From: Lytechinus variegatus
Taxonomy: Eukaryota > Echinodermata > Echinoidea > Temnopleuroida > Toxopneustidae
Length of the DNA stretch: 64,000 nt
Direction: 5' to 3'
Assembly: GCF_018143015.1 (NCBI RefSeq)
Contig: NC_054748.1
Location: forward strand, 7,872,967-7,936,966
Each line of letters begins with the position of its first letter. Position 1 is the first letter of the stretch. Below are positions 34,639 to 47,609 of this stretch, in pieces. The position numbers were made by a program, and so were the translations under genes. Under the pieces are notes generated by a model. The model did not search any database. It was not told the DNA's origin and was given only the letters and a program-made list of their open reading frames with translations.

Positions 34639-34740
34639 CACGTTACGTACGTAACGTGACCCAGACGTGTTTTTTTTTGGTCGCGCATGGTATCCACTCG
34701 TCAATGTAAGTGCCCCCCCCCCGGGGGGGGGGTTGTGCAA
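34639..34740. repeat. Second copy of the 20 bp palindrome with its GGTCGCGCATGG partner
   Basis: CACGTTACGTACGTAACGTG at 34639-34658 is followed by GACGTGTTTT, GGTCGCGCATGGTATCCACT and a C-run/G-run hairpin. The same blocks bound the nested element at 5766-6307, so this is a short internally deleted relative. Confidence 0.8.
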
Positions 34741-34839
34741 TGTTGAATGGTGAGTAGGCGGAAACTTATGGAATTGCGCAATATTTCGACGCCCGGAGAT
34801 TCAACTGTTGTTTTTACGTGAGTTTATATGGGCAGCCAA

Positions 34840-34975
34840 AAGGGACAAAATATAATATGTCGAGCGCCTGGCTAGATGACAGAGGGTCCTATTTTCAACT
34901 TTCTTTGGAATGACTCGAAAAGGGATCGAGCCTATATCACACAGGCGCTCTACTATTGAACCACTATGCCATGTT
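34840..34975 (-). mobile_element. tRNA-derived SINE head, second family
   Basis: On the minus strand TGGCATAGTGGTTCAATAG (A-box region, 34954-34972) and GGCTCGATCCC (B box, 34922-34932) are spaced as in a tRNA. The sequence after the B box has no tRNA acceptor stem, so it is a SINE rather than a tRNA gene. The body ends indistinctly near 34840. Confidence 0.6.
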
Positions 34976-36559
34976 TTATTTTTATAACAATCAATTACAT
35001 GATTTTCTGTTATTCTTATCATTAACAGTAAACAAAGAAATGTTTCCCATTTATACACTTTGTATAATGAACAAAGTGATACATTAATTAATAAAACTAA
35101 TCTCTTTTTTTATTATAAAGAGTGTAAAAATGGGAAGCAATTATTTTGGACTGTTTGTGACAAGAGTAAAAGAAAATTATATATATTTTGTTTGCTCTTC
35201 ATATGGAAAACCAGCGGACAGAAAATCCTCGCTGCACGCGCGCACCCTTATAACACGAAGAATTCCCTTGCATCACACCCCTTTTTCACGAACTAGTGTG
35301 TATCAAGGACAAGCGTTGATTCAGATAGAATTTCCGCCCCCCTGAAATGAATGTTAATAACTTCTATCAGATGACCATAATTTTTTTTACATTCAATTGG
35401 TGGGAAATGTGGCACTTTATTACATTAAAATCACTAAAAACCATCCATAGTCAGGAATATGTATTGGGATAATGGGTTAGGGGAACATTTTTATAGTACC
35501 CGGGTGGATTACATCCGTCGTCACATCGTTGGGTGATGGTATCAAGAATTTCCGCCCAGGTTATAATAAAGGGCACATTGTAAGGCAAATACTCATGAAA
35601 GAACCATGGAGATTGGTTAATAAGGAAATAGTGCACTTTTATCATCAAATCAGAGGAGATTTTCATTGTGATACTGATGTCCGAAGAGCAAACCTACACT
35701 CGACGTGCATTCAACACACAGGGCTGGACAGAGCTTTTGTGTATGTCGGTGTGTTGTTCGAGTAACAGCGGTTTTCTAGCTCTTTCCATTGCAGTGCTGA
35801 ACATTTTATTAGGAATATATAAATATATATACCTTGTCAGTCCGAACTATGGATATAAATATATCAGATACCATTATTTTTGCCAACAAAAATCAATTTT
35901 ATTCTCTGAAAGTTGGAAATGTCTCTCAATGTTGTGACGGGTCCATTATGTATACGAGGGGTGCGTCCTAGCTTATCACTGCATTGGTAAGTCTGAAATT
36001 TAAGTTTGCTTATTCATTTCACTTTAAATGATTTTGAATGTAAGGATGATTTATGAAATCGACATATTTTATTGCGAATCAACGCTGAAACATTATTTGT
36101 GAAGACATTTTATCCCTCTGTAATGCTATTTCCCCCATAAAGCCGCAATGGAACATTCTGCACCACTAGTCATACGATGATGTATGACTTGCCGTGCGGC
36201 CGCAGTGGAGCGGATGAGACCTGCGTGTTAGTAACTGCTTTTACAACTATTCATGGGACATCTGCTGAATTGTTCTCGTTTTCATAAGATAAAATCAACG
36301 ATTTTATATTTCCTAAGGGGAGAAATGCAAAGTATTCTTATTTCCCCTTCACGTGGCCTTGTCTGTATAGCGTTCTCAATCACATCCGTTTTTACATTTA
36401 TTTTTTATTCTTTTTCTATTTATTTTTTCTCTTGCATGTTTCATTTGTTTCTCGTTTTCCCTCTCTTCTACAACATCTTCAAAGTAGTAATGTTCGTTTT
36501 TGTATCTGGTTTGGTTCGGGTTTCTTATCTCTTCTCTCTATTTACTCTTCTTCCTTTAA
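34976..36559. other. No gene seen
   Basis: AT-rich, short ORFs without motifs. From about 36380 the sequence is T/C-rich and probably the leader of the following LINE. Confidence 0.4.
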
Positions 36560-39500
36560 ACTTGTATTGTCCTTTCTCTTGCACAGCATATTTTTTATTT
36601 CCTCAGTCTCCCATTTCTTGCACAGCATCAGGAGCAGGAGCACGGCGGCGTGTCTACTCTTTTAGCGTATCTAGTGTAATTCTTCCCAGCTCCGACGGCT
36701 GATTTGTCTGACTTTCCATTCAGCTCGTTATGCAACGATGACCTGTTGTCTCTTTCATCACAACACGGCGCTACGTTAGAAAACCCCTATTTTGATGCTT
36801 ATATAAAAAACTTCCTGAATGATAATACTGCTGATCTTAACTCGATCTTTGACCCAAACGACCGCTTAATACTTCACAGTATTTTACAGAACAAAATTTT
36901 AAATCTTTCATTAACTCTAGCAGTCTTGAAGAGGATATTTTTCTTCTCCATCTTAATATTCGTAGTGCCAACAAAAATTTCGATAAGTTAAAATTATTTC
37001 TTGATAATAATCAGTTTCCCAAACACTCAGTCATTGGATTAACTGAAACGTGGTTTTCGGAAAATCCTTGTTCTCTTTATGCACTCTCTGATTTTAATCT
37101 AGTTGTTAATAACAGAACTCTTAGACCCGGTGGTGGTGTTGCACTTTATATACCCCAACAATACGAATATAATCTTATAAATAATATGACTTTATCCAAT
37201 GATGCTTTAGAATCACTCTTTGTTGAAATCATTAACCCTAAAGGAAAAAATCTGATATTGGGAGTTTTATACCGACCTCCAAATTCGAATACTCAACATT
37301 TTCTGGAAACCCTCAAAGAGTTTTTACTCAATCCAGTTCTTAAAAATAAAGAATGCTTTTTTATGGGGGACTTCAACATCAATTTAATGAATTGCAACAC
37401 TAACAATATTTCGCAAGAGTTCCTTGAAATGTTCTTGACTAATTCTTTCTTACCACTAATTACTAAACCAACGAGAGTAACTAGCACTTCTGCAACTATT
37501 ATAGATAATATTTTTAGTAATGTAACTTACCCTGCCCCCATAGCTGGTATAGTCCTTAGCGATATTTCTGATCACTTTTCAATTTTTGCGAAGTTGTCTA
37601 AAAATAAACTTTTTAAGAATGAATCATATAATACTTCCTATCGTAAAATAACCGATGATAACATTTCCCGTTTAATTAATGATTTAGACAATACAGACTG
37701 GTCGACCAGTTTTGACTCCACAGCCGTTGATGTAGCCTACGACTCTTTTATAACCAAATTAACGTCTTCTTTAGATACCCATGTTCCTATTATTACCAAC
37801 CGAAAATCAAATTATAAAAAAATCCCAATACATCCCTGGATTACTAAATCTCTCTTACGATCTATTAACCGTAAAAATAACCTCTATTATAAATACATCT
37901 CTAAACCAAGCGAAAACTCTCGTTCTAAGTACACTTGTTATAAAAACACCCTTACCACATTATTACGTATCGCCAAAGGGGAATACTACACTTCTCAATT
38001 AAACATCTACAAGAATGATATGAAAAATACATGGATGATTATCAATAATGTACTGAACAAAAAGAAAAAAAGCTCTACAATCACAAAAATAAAGTCAAAC
38101 AATACTATCACAGATGACAGTAGCATAATCACGGGAGAGTTAAATTTGTATTTTTCAAATGTTGGCAACAACTTGGCTAAAAATATACCTCGAGCTAACA
38201 AATCATTTTCCGATTTCCTCGATGACCCTAACCCAAATTCTATGTTTTTTAATCCTACTAATCCAATGGAAATAATAAATATAGTTCGCAATCTACAGAA
38301 TAAGAAAAGTCCGGGGTACGATGGCATACCTAACTTTCTACTAAAAAAAATTATTGCAGCCATCGTTGACCCATTGGTACATATCTTTAACACCTCTCTT
38401 AGCACTGGACGGGTCCCAAATAAAATGAAAATCTCCAAAGTCATCCCACTGTTCAAAAAGGGTGATAGCCAACTCGTTTCCAACTATCGTCCGATATCCT
38501 TACTAACCTCATTATCTAAAATTCTCGAAAAACTTGTCCATACCAGAACAAGTGCTTTTTTTCAAATTACACAACATTTTTTCAAACTCCCAATTTGGAT
38601 TCCGTGAAAACCATAGTACTTCCCATGCAATTTTGTCATTTATTAATAAGGTCACCACTTCCATCGATAATAGTTGTCATACTGTTGGTATTTTCCTGGA
38701 CTTCTCCAAGGCCTTCGACACTATAAACCATGAAATTCTTCTTCATAAACTACGTCATTATGGAGTTAGAGGGAAGGCCTTGGAGTGGTTCAGGAGCTAC
38801 CTCACTGACAGGACCCAATTTGTATCAGTTAATAATAGCATTTCATCTACTCTTCCAATTACGTGCGGTGTCCCCCAGGGTAGCCTACTAGGCCCACTTC
38901 TTTTTATTACTTATATCAATGATATTAAAAATACATCAGATTTGCTTTCATTTATACTTTTTGCTGACGACTCCAATATTTTTTTTCCCATGATGATATT
39001 AATCAACTCGTTAGAATCGTAAATTCTGAACTAACAAATGTTACAGATTGGATCAAAGCCAACAAACTTTCACTTAATCACCAGAAGACAAACTACATGC
39101 TTTTTAGCAATAAAATTAATACTCTACCAGACAGTATTTTCTTCGATAATTTTGTTCTTAATAATGTTTCCACTACCAGATTCTTGGGTGTCCTTATTGA
39201 CAACAAATTATCTTGGAAGCCTCATATTGATAGTATATGTAAAACAATTTCCAGAAACATTGGAATTATTAATAAACTAAAAATTTTTCTCCCTTCTCGA
39301 ACTTTGTTAACATTATACTACACCCTTATTCTACCATATATTAATTACGGAATAATTGCCTTGGGATGTGCAATACAAACACAACTAAATAGAATACTAC
39401 TTCTCCAGAAAAAAGCTTTAAGAATAATTTTTCAAACACACTTTAGATCACATACTGATACCCTATTTTTTGAAAACAACATTCTCAAAGTAAGTGACAT

Positions 39501-40345
39501 ATATCTCTTTGAACTTAGCCAATTTATGTTCAAATTAAGCAAGGAGGATCTCCCCACTATTTTTTCAAATATGTTCCAAAAAAATGCATCAGTACACTGC
39601 TACCCAACACGGCAACGACAATATTATCACCTTCCTTTAACAAGAACTTTATTTGCAAAGAATTCATTTGTCTTCTCCGGGCCTGCCTACTGGAACTCTC
39701 TGCCTCAAGATTTTAAAGAATCCCCTAATATACATATTTTTAAACGCAAACTGAAAAAAATGTTAATTTTGCAATACTCGTTGCAAGCAGGTCATGCTGA
39801 ATAACTGTTTTTTTTCTTTCTTTGTATTCTCGGCGTTAATGTACATGTATATGTGTATTGTATGCTTTCATATTATATACATATACATGTATAATTTGTT
39901 ATTGCTTTTTTCTTTTTAAAATCGTAATTAGCCAAAGTACCTGCTCCTGCTGCCCGCTTTCTTTCTACGTCATGTGCACTGCACTTCTCTATCCCTCCCC
40001 TCTTCTTCCCCTAACCCCCCTTCCACCTTAATGCTGTTTGTATTTATTTGTAAACAAAAGTTCTACATATCATTACGACTCAGTGTTTTTTGTGTGTAAT
40101 GAAACTAAGTTTATTTAGGGGCTTGCCTTTTGTACAAGCTTGGCTTTTTTCGGCAAGACTCTCCGTTTTACTTTCAAATACAAATGTCATATTAGGTTTT
40201 TTTTTATTTGTTAAATCATGTTCCTTAAGTCTAAGATTATGTTATACATATCTATTATGTTTTGCATTATTTTCGACCTTATCATGTTATATTTATCATT
40301 CTTATGTTGTGAAACGGAAATCAATAAAATCAAATCAAATGATCG
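36560..40345 (+). mobile_element. Nearly full-length CR1/L2-group LINE (endonuclease plus reverse transcriptase)
   Basis: Protein similarity starts at about 36704 and runs to the stop at 39802. The endonuclease shows LNIRSANK, LTETW (about 37040), GGGVALYIP, GVLYRPPN, GDFNIN (about 37369) and SDH (about 37568), the catalytic set of AP-type LINE endonucleases. The reverse transcriptase shows KSPGYDGIP, PLFKKGD, NYRPISLL, QFGFRENHST, FLDFSKAFDT, CGVPQGSLLGPLLF and FADD (about 38960), then the thumb and PTRQRQYYHLP/YWNSLP end blocks. The 3' end is AATCAATAAAATCAAATCAAA near 40342. Three frame changes are visible, near 36890, 38555 and 38985, the latter two in T runs. With those aside it is intact, so it is young or carries sequence errors. 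No separate ORF1 is seen. Confidence 0.88.
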
Positions 40346-41690
40346 CGAGGTCTGCAAACGTCGTCTGCTATGTTTTTACATGTCCGGTACACTGTATGCA
40401 AGTTTTCGATATGCCTACCATGATAATAATTTATGATGGATGGCTCAGAATAGAATACCTGAGATAAAAACGGTAGTGTCAAATGCCCATCACGAAATTG
40501 GGCAACCAAGAAGCCTTTGACGAGAATGGGTGAATCAAAACAGCAGTTTCGTCCTGTACTTTGGATAAAAGACATGTCTCGTCAGCTCCGAATCTTAGGA
40601 CGAACTACTCTACCCATTCACCCCTTTTCGACAGAGACCTCCCCGCTGTCGCGCACAGAATAGACGGTTCAATATATGGTTTGACCCGGAACTAATTTCA
40701 GCTGTGTCTGGCAGTATTTGACCTCAGGAATAACATACGAAATATCTCCCAAAATCCATTTACACGTCGACATTTTATTTTATTATGTTTCGAATTGCTC
40801 GATAAATTATATTTCATTGTTTTATATAATTGATGTCTTTGTGAACAGTTAATCATTTCTTCGTCTTCTTTCTCCTTCTTTTTCATTTTTTCTGTTTTTT
40901 TTTAATCTTTTACATCTTCTTCTCCTTCTCCTCGTTCTTCTTCCTCTCCCTCCGATCTCCCCTCCTCTTCATCTTTCTATGATCTCTTTGTAATATTTTA
41001 TTAATGTTTCTGTTCATATTGAATGTTCGTTAAACACTGGTTTGCAATGTTTATTATGTCAATTGTATATAATGGTTCCCCACGGACACGGTCCTAATGG
41101 AAATCAGTCTTTAGATTCTTTGGTCTTTTTATTACCGTGTATAGATGAAATCAGTCTTTTCTATTATCAACCATTCATGTAATGATTTCTTTATTATACA
41201 CACATTTTTTTCTATACTTGAATGAAATTATTTATAAATTGAATCGAAGGCCCTTTTGGCAGTCCATAAGTTAGCCGAGAGGTGGGGAAAACCCAGAGTC
41301 GTAAATAAGAACAACACAGACAAGAGCTTAGAAAAAATGCATGGGCAATCCGAGTGAATGTAATTGGTGAACTTCACATCAGTCACCTGATCTCGCTTTA
41401 ATTATGAAAGCCGATATGAAAGCAGTTCGTTGATCCTGCATTGTTCTGGTGGATGGGTTGCCTTTTTTACGTTTGTTGTCTGGAAATCTTGGTGCAATTA
41501 CAGGTATGCAGGTCGTAATACACTTTAGGATTCCAACTGACAAAACCACTGCAGAAAAAGTGGATAGATGCGCACTGTCTACATGAATCTGGAGGTGCTA
41601 CAATGGTACTGCAGTGCTCACTCCGTGGTTAACATTTTCTTATCTTCATATTCTAAGTCGTTACTGTTCTGTATGTTCTATGCAAGACAG
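40346..41690. other. No gene seen; CT-rich tract at 40855-40970
   Basis: Intergenic sequence with a (CTT/CTC)-rich low-complexity stretch. Nothing else supported until the candidate exon. Confidence 0.4.
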
Positions 41691-41797
41691 GAACGCGAGG
41701 GTGACCCCTTGATTGAAACGTACGGTACTAGTTCGTTCGAGGACATCTCAACTTTAAGCGATCAGTGTAGCAAAGAACACTCTAGACCTGGAGTAAC
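41691..41797 (+). CDS. Candidate internal exon of an unknown host gene
   Basis: A pyrimidine-rich run (TTACTGTTCTGTATGTTCTA) ending in GCAAGACAG is followed by an open stretch that ends in a strong donor, C|GTAAGTG (GT at 41798). In the open frame it reads EREGDPLIETYGTSSFEDIS, then TLSDQCSKEHSRPGV. Base composition in this stretch is noticeably less AT-rich than its flanks and the peptide is of ordinary composition, with Ser/Thr/Asp as in cytoplasmic tails. No neighbouring exon could be identified and I do not recognise the family. It may be a chance match of splice-like signals. Confidence 0.3.
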
Positions 41798-42819
41798 GTA
41801 AGTGATATTCCATTCTGCTACCATTAAAATATTTATTTAATTTAAGTTTTAAATGTTATTGAGTTTTCGCCCAGGCATGCCACGCATAGCCAGGAGGCAG
41901 TGGGCCACACCCCATCCCACTACTCCCGGAAATAAGATTCGCAATATTTTCTCTCGTTCTTTGGGACAAATGCTCGATTTTTTACACTGTCAGTTCTCAT
42001 TACAACTATTCGTTATATAACATGGCTCTTAAGTAATTTTGTTCAATGATATTTTTTTTTTTTTCTAAATTAGAAATAGAGGTTGAAAAGTGTAAATTTT
42101 CTTGAAATATTACTTTCCAGTTTCCACCAACAGAGGGCCTACACAAAAATGTTCAAAATTCAGTTTTGAGCGTTCTTGTGAATAAAAAAAAGATCCCCAA
42201 GTTCTTAATGAAAAAATGAACTGTATAGAAATACGTAATTTTGGTGATTTCATTTTTCATTGTGTGTTGTGTATACCATAAATCCATATGCAGCTAGGCA
42301 GGATGGTTGGAATTAGCCTAGAGGACTCCGTGATTATATTTTTTATGATTTTGATGTTGTCATTTCATCACGAAGCCTAGACAACCATATGGGACTGTGC
42401 CCCATCCCAATCCCACTGTAGATTCTCGTGAAAAATAAAACCCTGAAAAGGGTTGGGGAAAATCGCCAACTGTGTAACGCAGGATGATGATCCAGAGGTC
42501 ATAGTCATATGATCCACCTCACGGGTACTTTTAGTCAGAAATTTTACAATGAGATGGAGGTTTAGAATAAATGCACCAAATGCTAATTCATCTTCGTAAA
42601 AAAATATTTCGATGACCTCATTCCCTCATATGTCAATGGCTTGTCTTTTTGTGACATAAAGCACCTTCATTCGGGAGTGAAGTATTTTTTTAAAGACATT
42701 TGTGATTTGCAATCAGACGTTGCAGTTCCTATAGTTTTAATCTTGAAAATATGATGATATAACGAGATAGAGGTTAGATGACGATAAATATCTCTGATAA
42801 TTGACACATTCGTTCATTG
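41798..42819. other. No gene seen
   Basis: AT-rich, no coding signal on either strand. Confidence 0.4.
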
Positions 42820-44471
42820 CATCACACATTACTTTACAGTGAATTACATGATATAGCTGGCCTGCTTCTCGTTGTTGATTTTGAAAAAGCTTTCGATTCT
42901 GTATCACATAATTTTCTTTTCAATGTCCCGGATTTTTTTCGCTTCGGTCCATCCATTAAAAGGTGCATAAAACTATTTAATTCAGACGCAACCTATTGTG
43001 TGTCAGTTAACAGACATTGTACAAATAGGTTTAATATAGGAAGATGGTGTCGTCAAGGAGATCCTTTATCTCCATATCTTTTTTTTTTGTTAGTGAGATT
43101 CTTGGTATTTTAATTGGACACTCAGACAAACTAGAGGGAATGCATATTAATGGAAAACACTTAAAGTGTTACAATACGCAGATGATACCCTTTTGACACT
43201 CAATGGTTCAGAACAGGATTTAAATTGTGCCCTTGATACACTTGATGAATTTGAAGAAAGAATATCCAACCTTAAAACTAACATAACTAAAACCCAGGTG
43301 ATATGGATTGGGAAGAATAGAACTTTCAAGAAAGAGATTTTAAACGAGTACAAATTGAACTGGATTTAGACTTTTCAGTTGAACTATCAAAAATGGTTGA
43401 TTACAATTATCAGGAAAAGTTTAAAGAAATAAAACGTCAGATGGCGGTATGGCGAAAAAGATCTTTGACTCCCTTACGGAGGTAACCATTGTTAAATCTA
43501 TATGAATACCAAAATAAATTACTTGTTTTTTCACCGATGTTTTTACGAATTTATCTGAGAAGGTTAACCCGATAAAATAAGTAGGAAACAAATGTGTCAG
43601 TCGTAGGGTGAGGGTGGTGTTAGGATGACTGATATTTTTATCCATTCCAAATCATTAAAAAAATCATGGATAAGAAGGTTCATTTCTTGTTTTGAAAATT
43701 TTACTTTTCTCATGTTTCAGCCATTTTTGCCTACAGGGCTATTCCACGGTTACTCACGTTACATTTGGAGACACCTTGACTCATACTTGGAGCTGTAACT
43801 CCATTATTATTGATAGGAACTAAACATCTCCTTATCACAACAAAGTACACAGTCTGACTATCCTTTGTATAAAAACAAAACTTGGGAAATTCTATTATGC
43901 TCCTGGCAAATCTTTGGAATGTGTCGGTTACTCACGTTACATGATTTGGACCAACCTGTGGAATTGCCCTACAGCATATACATCTTTTCGATTATTCGGG
44001 GCTGAGCAGTATAAATCACTTGCTATATCAATGAATAACCCATCTCGGGCACAGGTATTTTTTGCCTTATCAGATCTTACCCGCCTTCTTGTTGATGACG
44101 TTGCATGCCTAGCCCTTTGGAATAATCCAAAAATTAAAATGAATAATAATGTAATATTTTTTAGGTCTTGGTGTGTTAATGGGGTGCGTTTTGTGAATGA
44201 TATTTTAGGAACAGATGAAAAATTTCTCTCATATTTTGATTTTCAACGCAAATACAATGTACACGCAAATTTTCTTCAATATTATGGCCTACGCAACGCC
44301 ACTCGATATAGTTTCAATAAACATGTAATACCAAAAGCTATGGAACCTATTCCAGAAGCATTGCTTTTGGTCGTTAAAGTTAAAAAAGGTTGTGCTCACA
44401 TTTACAATACTTTTTTGAAGTGCAAGTTGAAAGATCGCATCAAATGGAAACAAACGTTTGACTTTGACAAC

Positions 44472-46226
44472 CAGCGTTCTCGCCAGAAAAAAAATCACGC
44501 ATGTCGGGGACTTGTGCTGGCACTCCTGGGGGGTGGGTGCGGGAGGGGGGGTTCACCCCCGCGCGGAGCGCGGAAGCGACGGCCTTTTCATCAAATAGAG
44601 ACGCTAAGGAAGCCCCATTGTGGCGTATTTTTAAGCCCACACAAATGCACAGATACTTGCCGTTCAGTAGGCTTGGGAGCCAGCGCCGAATCCAAGCACT
44701 GAGATAGAAAAAACATGGAATTTGGAGCTGACAGAATGATTTACTTCGAGCAGAGGACAAACTTTCTCTGCTTGGAGTTGGAGCCTGCAGTGTATGCCGT
44801 GTGCATGTGACTGAGGATTTATCGTGTGTGTTGTATTTCTGTGACTGTACAAAGCCAGTAGAGAGCACGTGCGTTGCTTTAAGCAACACTCGTGATTGTA
44901 TCATCAAAGTTAGTGTATTGGGATTTGTGTGTGACTTTTGTGAGAAGTTTTTTTTTTTTGTTTTCATTCCAGAACCCCCCACCATCATTTGCTCGCTAGT
45001 CTTAAATGGGAGTCTTGTCATATTGGAATATTGACCAGAAGTTAATAAAACACATATTATTGTTCTGTCAGTAATGAAATTAGCGATTGAACTATGGATA
45101 TTTTTCAGTCATATTTCCTTTAATCTTAGTCTTGTCATTCCAAACAATCATTTTTTAAGGATGTATTTCACCTTTATCCAGTTTGCCATTTTCTTAAGTG
45201 ACTGAAAACAAAGACTAGTCCCAACCCTCTGCGAGTTGTTTACATAACTTTCTTTGTCTCCGCTAGTATTGCACAATCTTGAGAAGCACATGTTTGGAAA
45301 TCTGATATTCTTGCGGTGGGGGGGGGGGAGGGGTTACAAGATTGCCGCCCTTTTCATTCTGTGTTGGGTTTGGCTGCTACATGGCCTGTGTTGAGAAATT
45401 AGGTCAGGGTAAATTTAATTGCAAAGAGAGGCTTTGGACGGCATTCATGATGGATAGTCTTTTTTTTTAATGCATCATTTAAATAATTTCAACTTCACAT
45501 TTGCAGGCTTGCAGGTATATTTTATGATAAAATTACTTTTTTCAGAATTGTACGAAAGTTCTACAAAAACTTTATCTTTTTACATTGTATTTGGACACGA
45601 ATGCAGATGTTTCTTGACAAATAATGGGCTAAAAATACTAAACAGTAAACATACAGACCTCAAGTAAACCAAGTACCACACATTCAAACTTGGATTAAAT
45701 CAAATCAGATATCAGTCAAGCACGGAAATCACTCTATCATCACAGCATTAAAAAATATAAACAATCACTTCGAAGAAACAATTGCCAGGGTCAAACCACG
45801 GTCAAACATGTGCTTGCGTTGTGTCCTGTGTGTGTATAATGTTTGCAGTGAGTTGATCTTGTGATGATGGGGAGAGAATTTGTGTGTGTGGTTTTTATGT
45901 CTGCATGGATGACTGGGAGAGAATGAAAGGACCAGGGAGTCGGGAGGAGAACCGTAGCGAGCAGCCGCGAGCTAGCTGGGCGCCTTGCCACTTTCCTAGC
46001 CGTAGTAGGCCTGTAAGTGGTCTTAAGTTGATGGGACTTCGGCGCAACCCGATAAATTAAGTTGATATCACTAAGATGAGTTCATGGAGTGTATTATTTT
46101 TTTATGAATATTTCCATTTAATTTTTCCACGCATGTCGCTGAAATTTTACGCATGGTTCCACTTGATCTCCATTTCCGCACGCATGGTGTTTGAACCATG
46201 CGTATTATACACTGGCGAGAACGCTG
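44472..46226. mobile_element. hAT-type non-autonomous DNA transposon (1755 bp)
   Basis: Terminal inverted repeats of 15 bp, CAGCGTTCTCGCCAG at 44472-44486 and its exact inverse at 46212-46226. The element is flanked by a perfect 8 bp target duplication, TTGACAAC (44464-44471 and 46227-46234). The 8 bp duplication and CAG-start ends are the mark of hAT elements. CACGCATG/CATGCGTG motifs recur near both ends (44497, 46131, 46151, 46178, 46197), as expected for subterminal transposase-binding sites. No transposase reading frame is recognisable inside, so it depends on a partner. A GC-rich block with GCGCGGAGCGCGG lies at 44560. Confidence 0.9.
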
Positions 46227-46769
46227 TTGACAACACTATATGGAGGTTTTAATATCAAATACCTTTTTATTCAACTGCAGATGTCAACATGAGGTGGTTT
46301 CAGTTCAAAATAGTGAATATGATTATTTATATGAAAGATGCTTTGTTACGATTTAGATTAGTTACAGATAACTTCTGTAATTTTGCTAAATAATAATGAA
46401 GAAACTATTATACATATTTTTTCTTGTGCCCACACAAACAAAATATGGTCTCAACTCGAAATTTGGTTTTCTCGTAACAATTTGCACATCAAAATTTCAA
46501 ACCAGAATAAACTATTTGGTTTTACGGAAACAATAATGGTGCTCTTAATTGAATTTTATAATCGTTAGAAAAGAAATTTTTGCAGCAAAATGCCAACACT
46601 GTCTTCCAGTTTTCGACCTTATTTTGTCTGAAATAAAATCTTATCACGGTATGGAAAAGTATATATATAAAACAAATCTGAAAGAGAAGAAATTAATAAA
46701 AAGGTGGTCATCTTTTATTTTATTACATTAAATCTCTCAGATATCATTCTAATATACACAACACACACA

Positions 46770-46770
46770 C

Positions 46771-46807
<37 letters not shown>
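46770..46807. repeat. Compound (TA)n(CA)n microsatellite
   Basis: A run of TA units followed by CA units directly against the left end of the mariner-type MITE. Confidence 0.95.
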
Positions 46808-46809
<2 letters not shown>

Positions 46810-47609
46810 GTGCATCCCAGGAATAACGAAACCGAGATTATCATAACTTTATCACAAATACAATAGACAAATGACCTACCAGTGTAAAGCTTAGAATATC
46901 CTCTTTCATCTTATTCTACTTAGATTAGTCCTCATTCACGCATGAGTGAGCAAAAACAATTTGAAGAAAGGATACCAAAAACTCATTTGGCGGGGGTATC
47001 TGAATTTCAAAAAGAAAATCACATGCCTAAAAAGTTCGATATCTGCTCTTTTATTTGATACCTTAATCACCAAAAATGGTCAAGAAGTAAAAAAGTTATG
47101 TTCCCTCGAAACATGGCTTGTATTTCCATAATTTCATTAAATAAACGTGTTTTCGCCGGTTTCCCACTGAAGCTATCGCATGGCTAACAAAAGACTTAAT
47201 GCATGGCTGATTGTCAACAAAACAGTGTGTCGAGTGAGTTTTAACACTCGCCTGTAAAACCTCTTCAAATTATTGAAATTCAAGCTATATTTCAAATAAC
47301 AAGAACTTTGATATTTCTTTACCATTTTCTGTATAAATTAAGGTATCATATTAAAGAACAGATATTAAACTTTTTAAAATTTCTTTTACTTTTTGAAACC
47401 CAGATACAGCCCGCCAAATGACTTTTTGGTATCCCCTCTTCAAATTGTTTTTGCTCACTCATGCGTGGATGAGAAATAATTTCAATAATTTCAGATGAAA
47501 GAGGAGATTCTAAGCTTCAAAATGGTAGGTCATTTGTCTATGGTATTTTTTTACTGAGTTATGATAAATCATCGATAAACCTCGGTTTCATTTTTTGTGG
47601 GACGCATTG
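46808..47609. mobile_element. Tc1/mariner-type MITE with ~300 bp arms
   Basis: Ends CAGTGCATCCCAGGAATAA and (inverse of the right end) CAATGCGTCCCAC. TA follows at 47610-47611. Mirror blocks include GACAAATGACCTACCA, AAGCTTAGAAT.TCCTCTTTC, GAGTGAGCAAAAACAATTTG and CATTTGGCGGG, so the arms cover most of the element's 802 bp. The left TA has become CA, next to the microsatellite. Inserted in the 3' UTR of the Tx1-like LINE. Confidence 0.82.

Noticed and set aside
34905-34972. A tRNA gene on the minus strand
   Set aside because: A and B boxes are present but no acceptor stem or clear anticodon arm pairs, so it is a SINE head.
36253-36702. 149-codon ORF before the LINE
   Set aside because: Phe/Ser/Leu-rich translation of T/C-rich sequence with no motif; more likely LINE leader.
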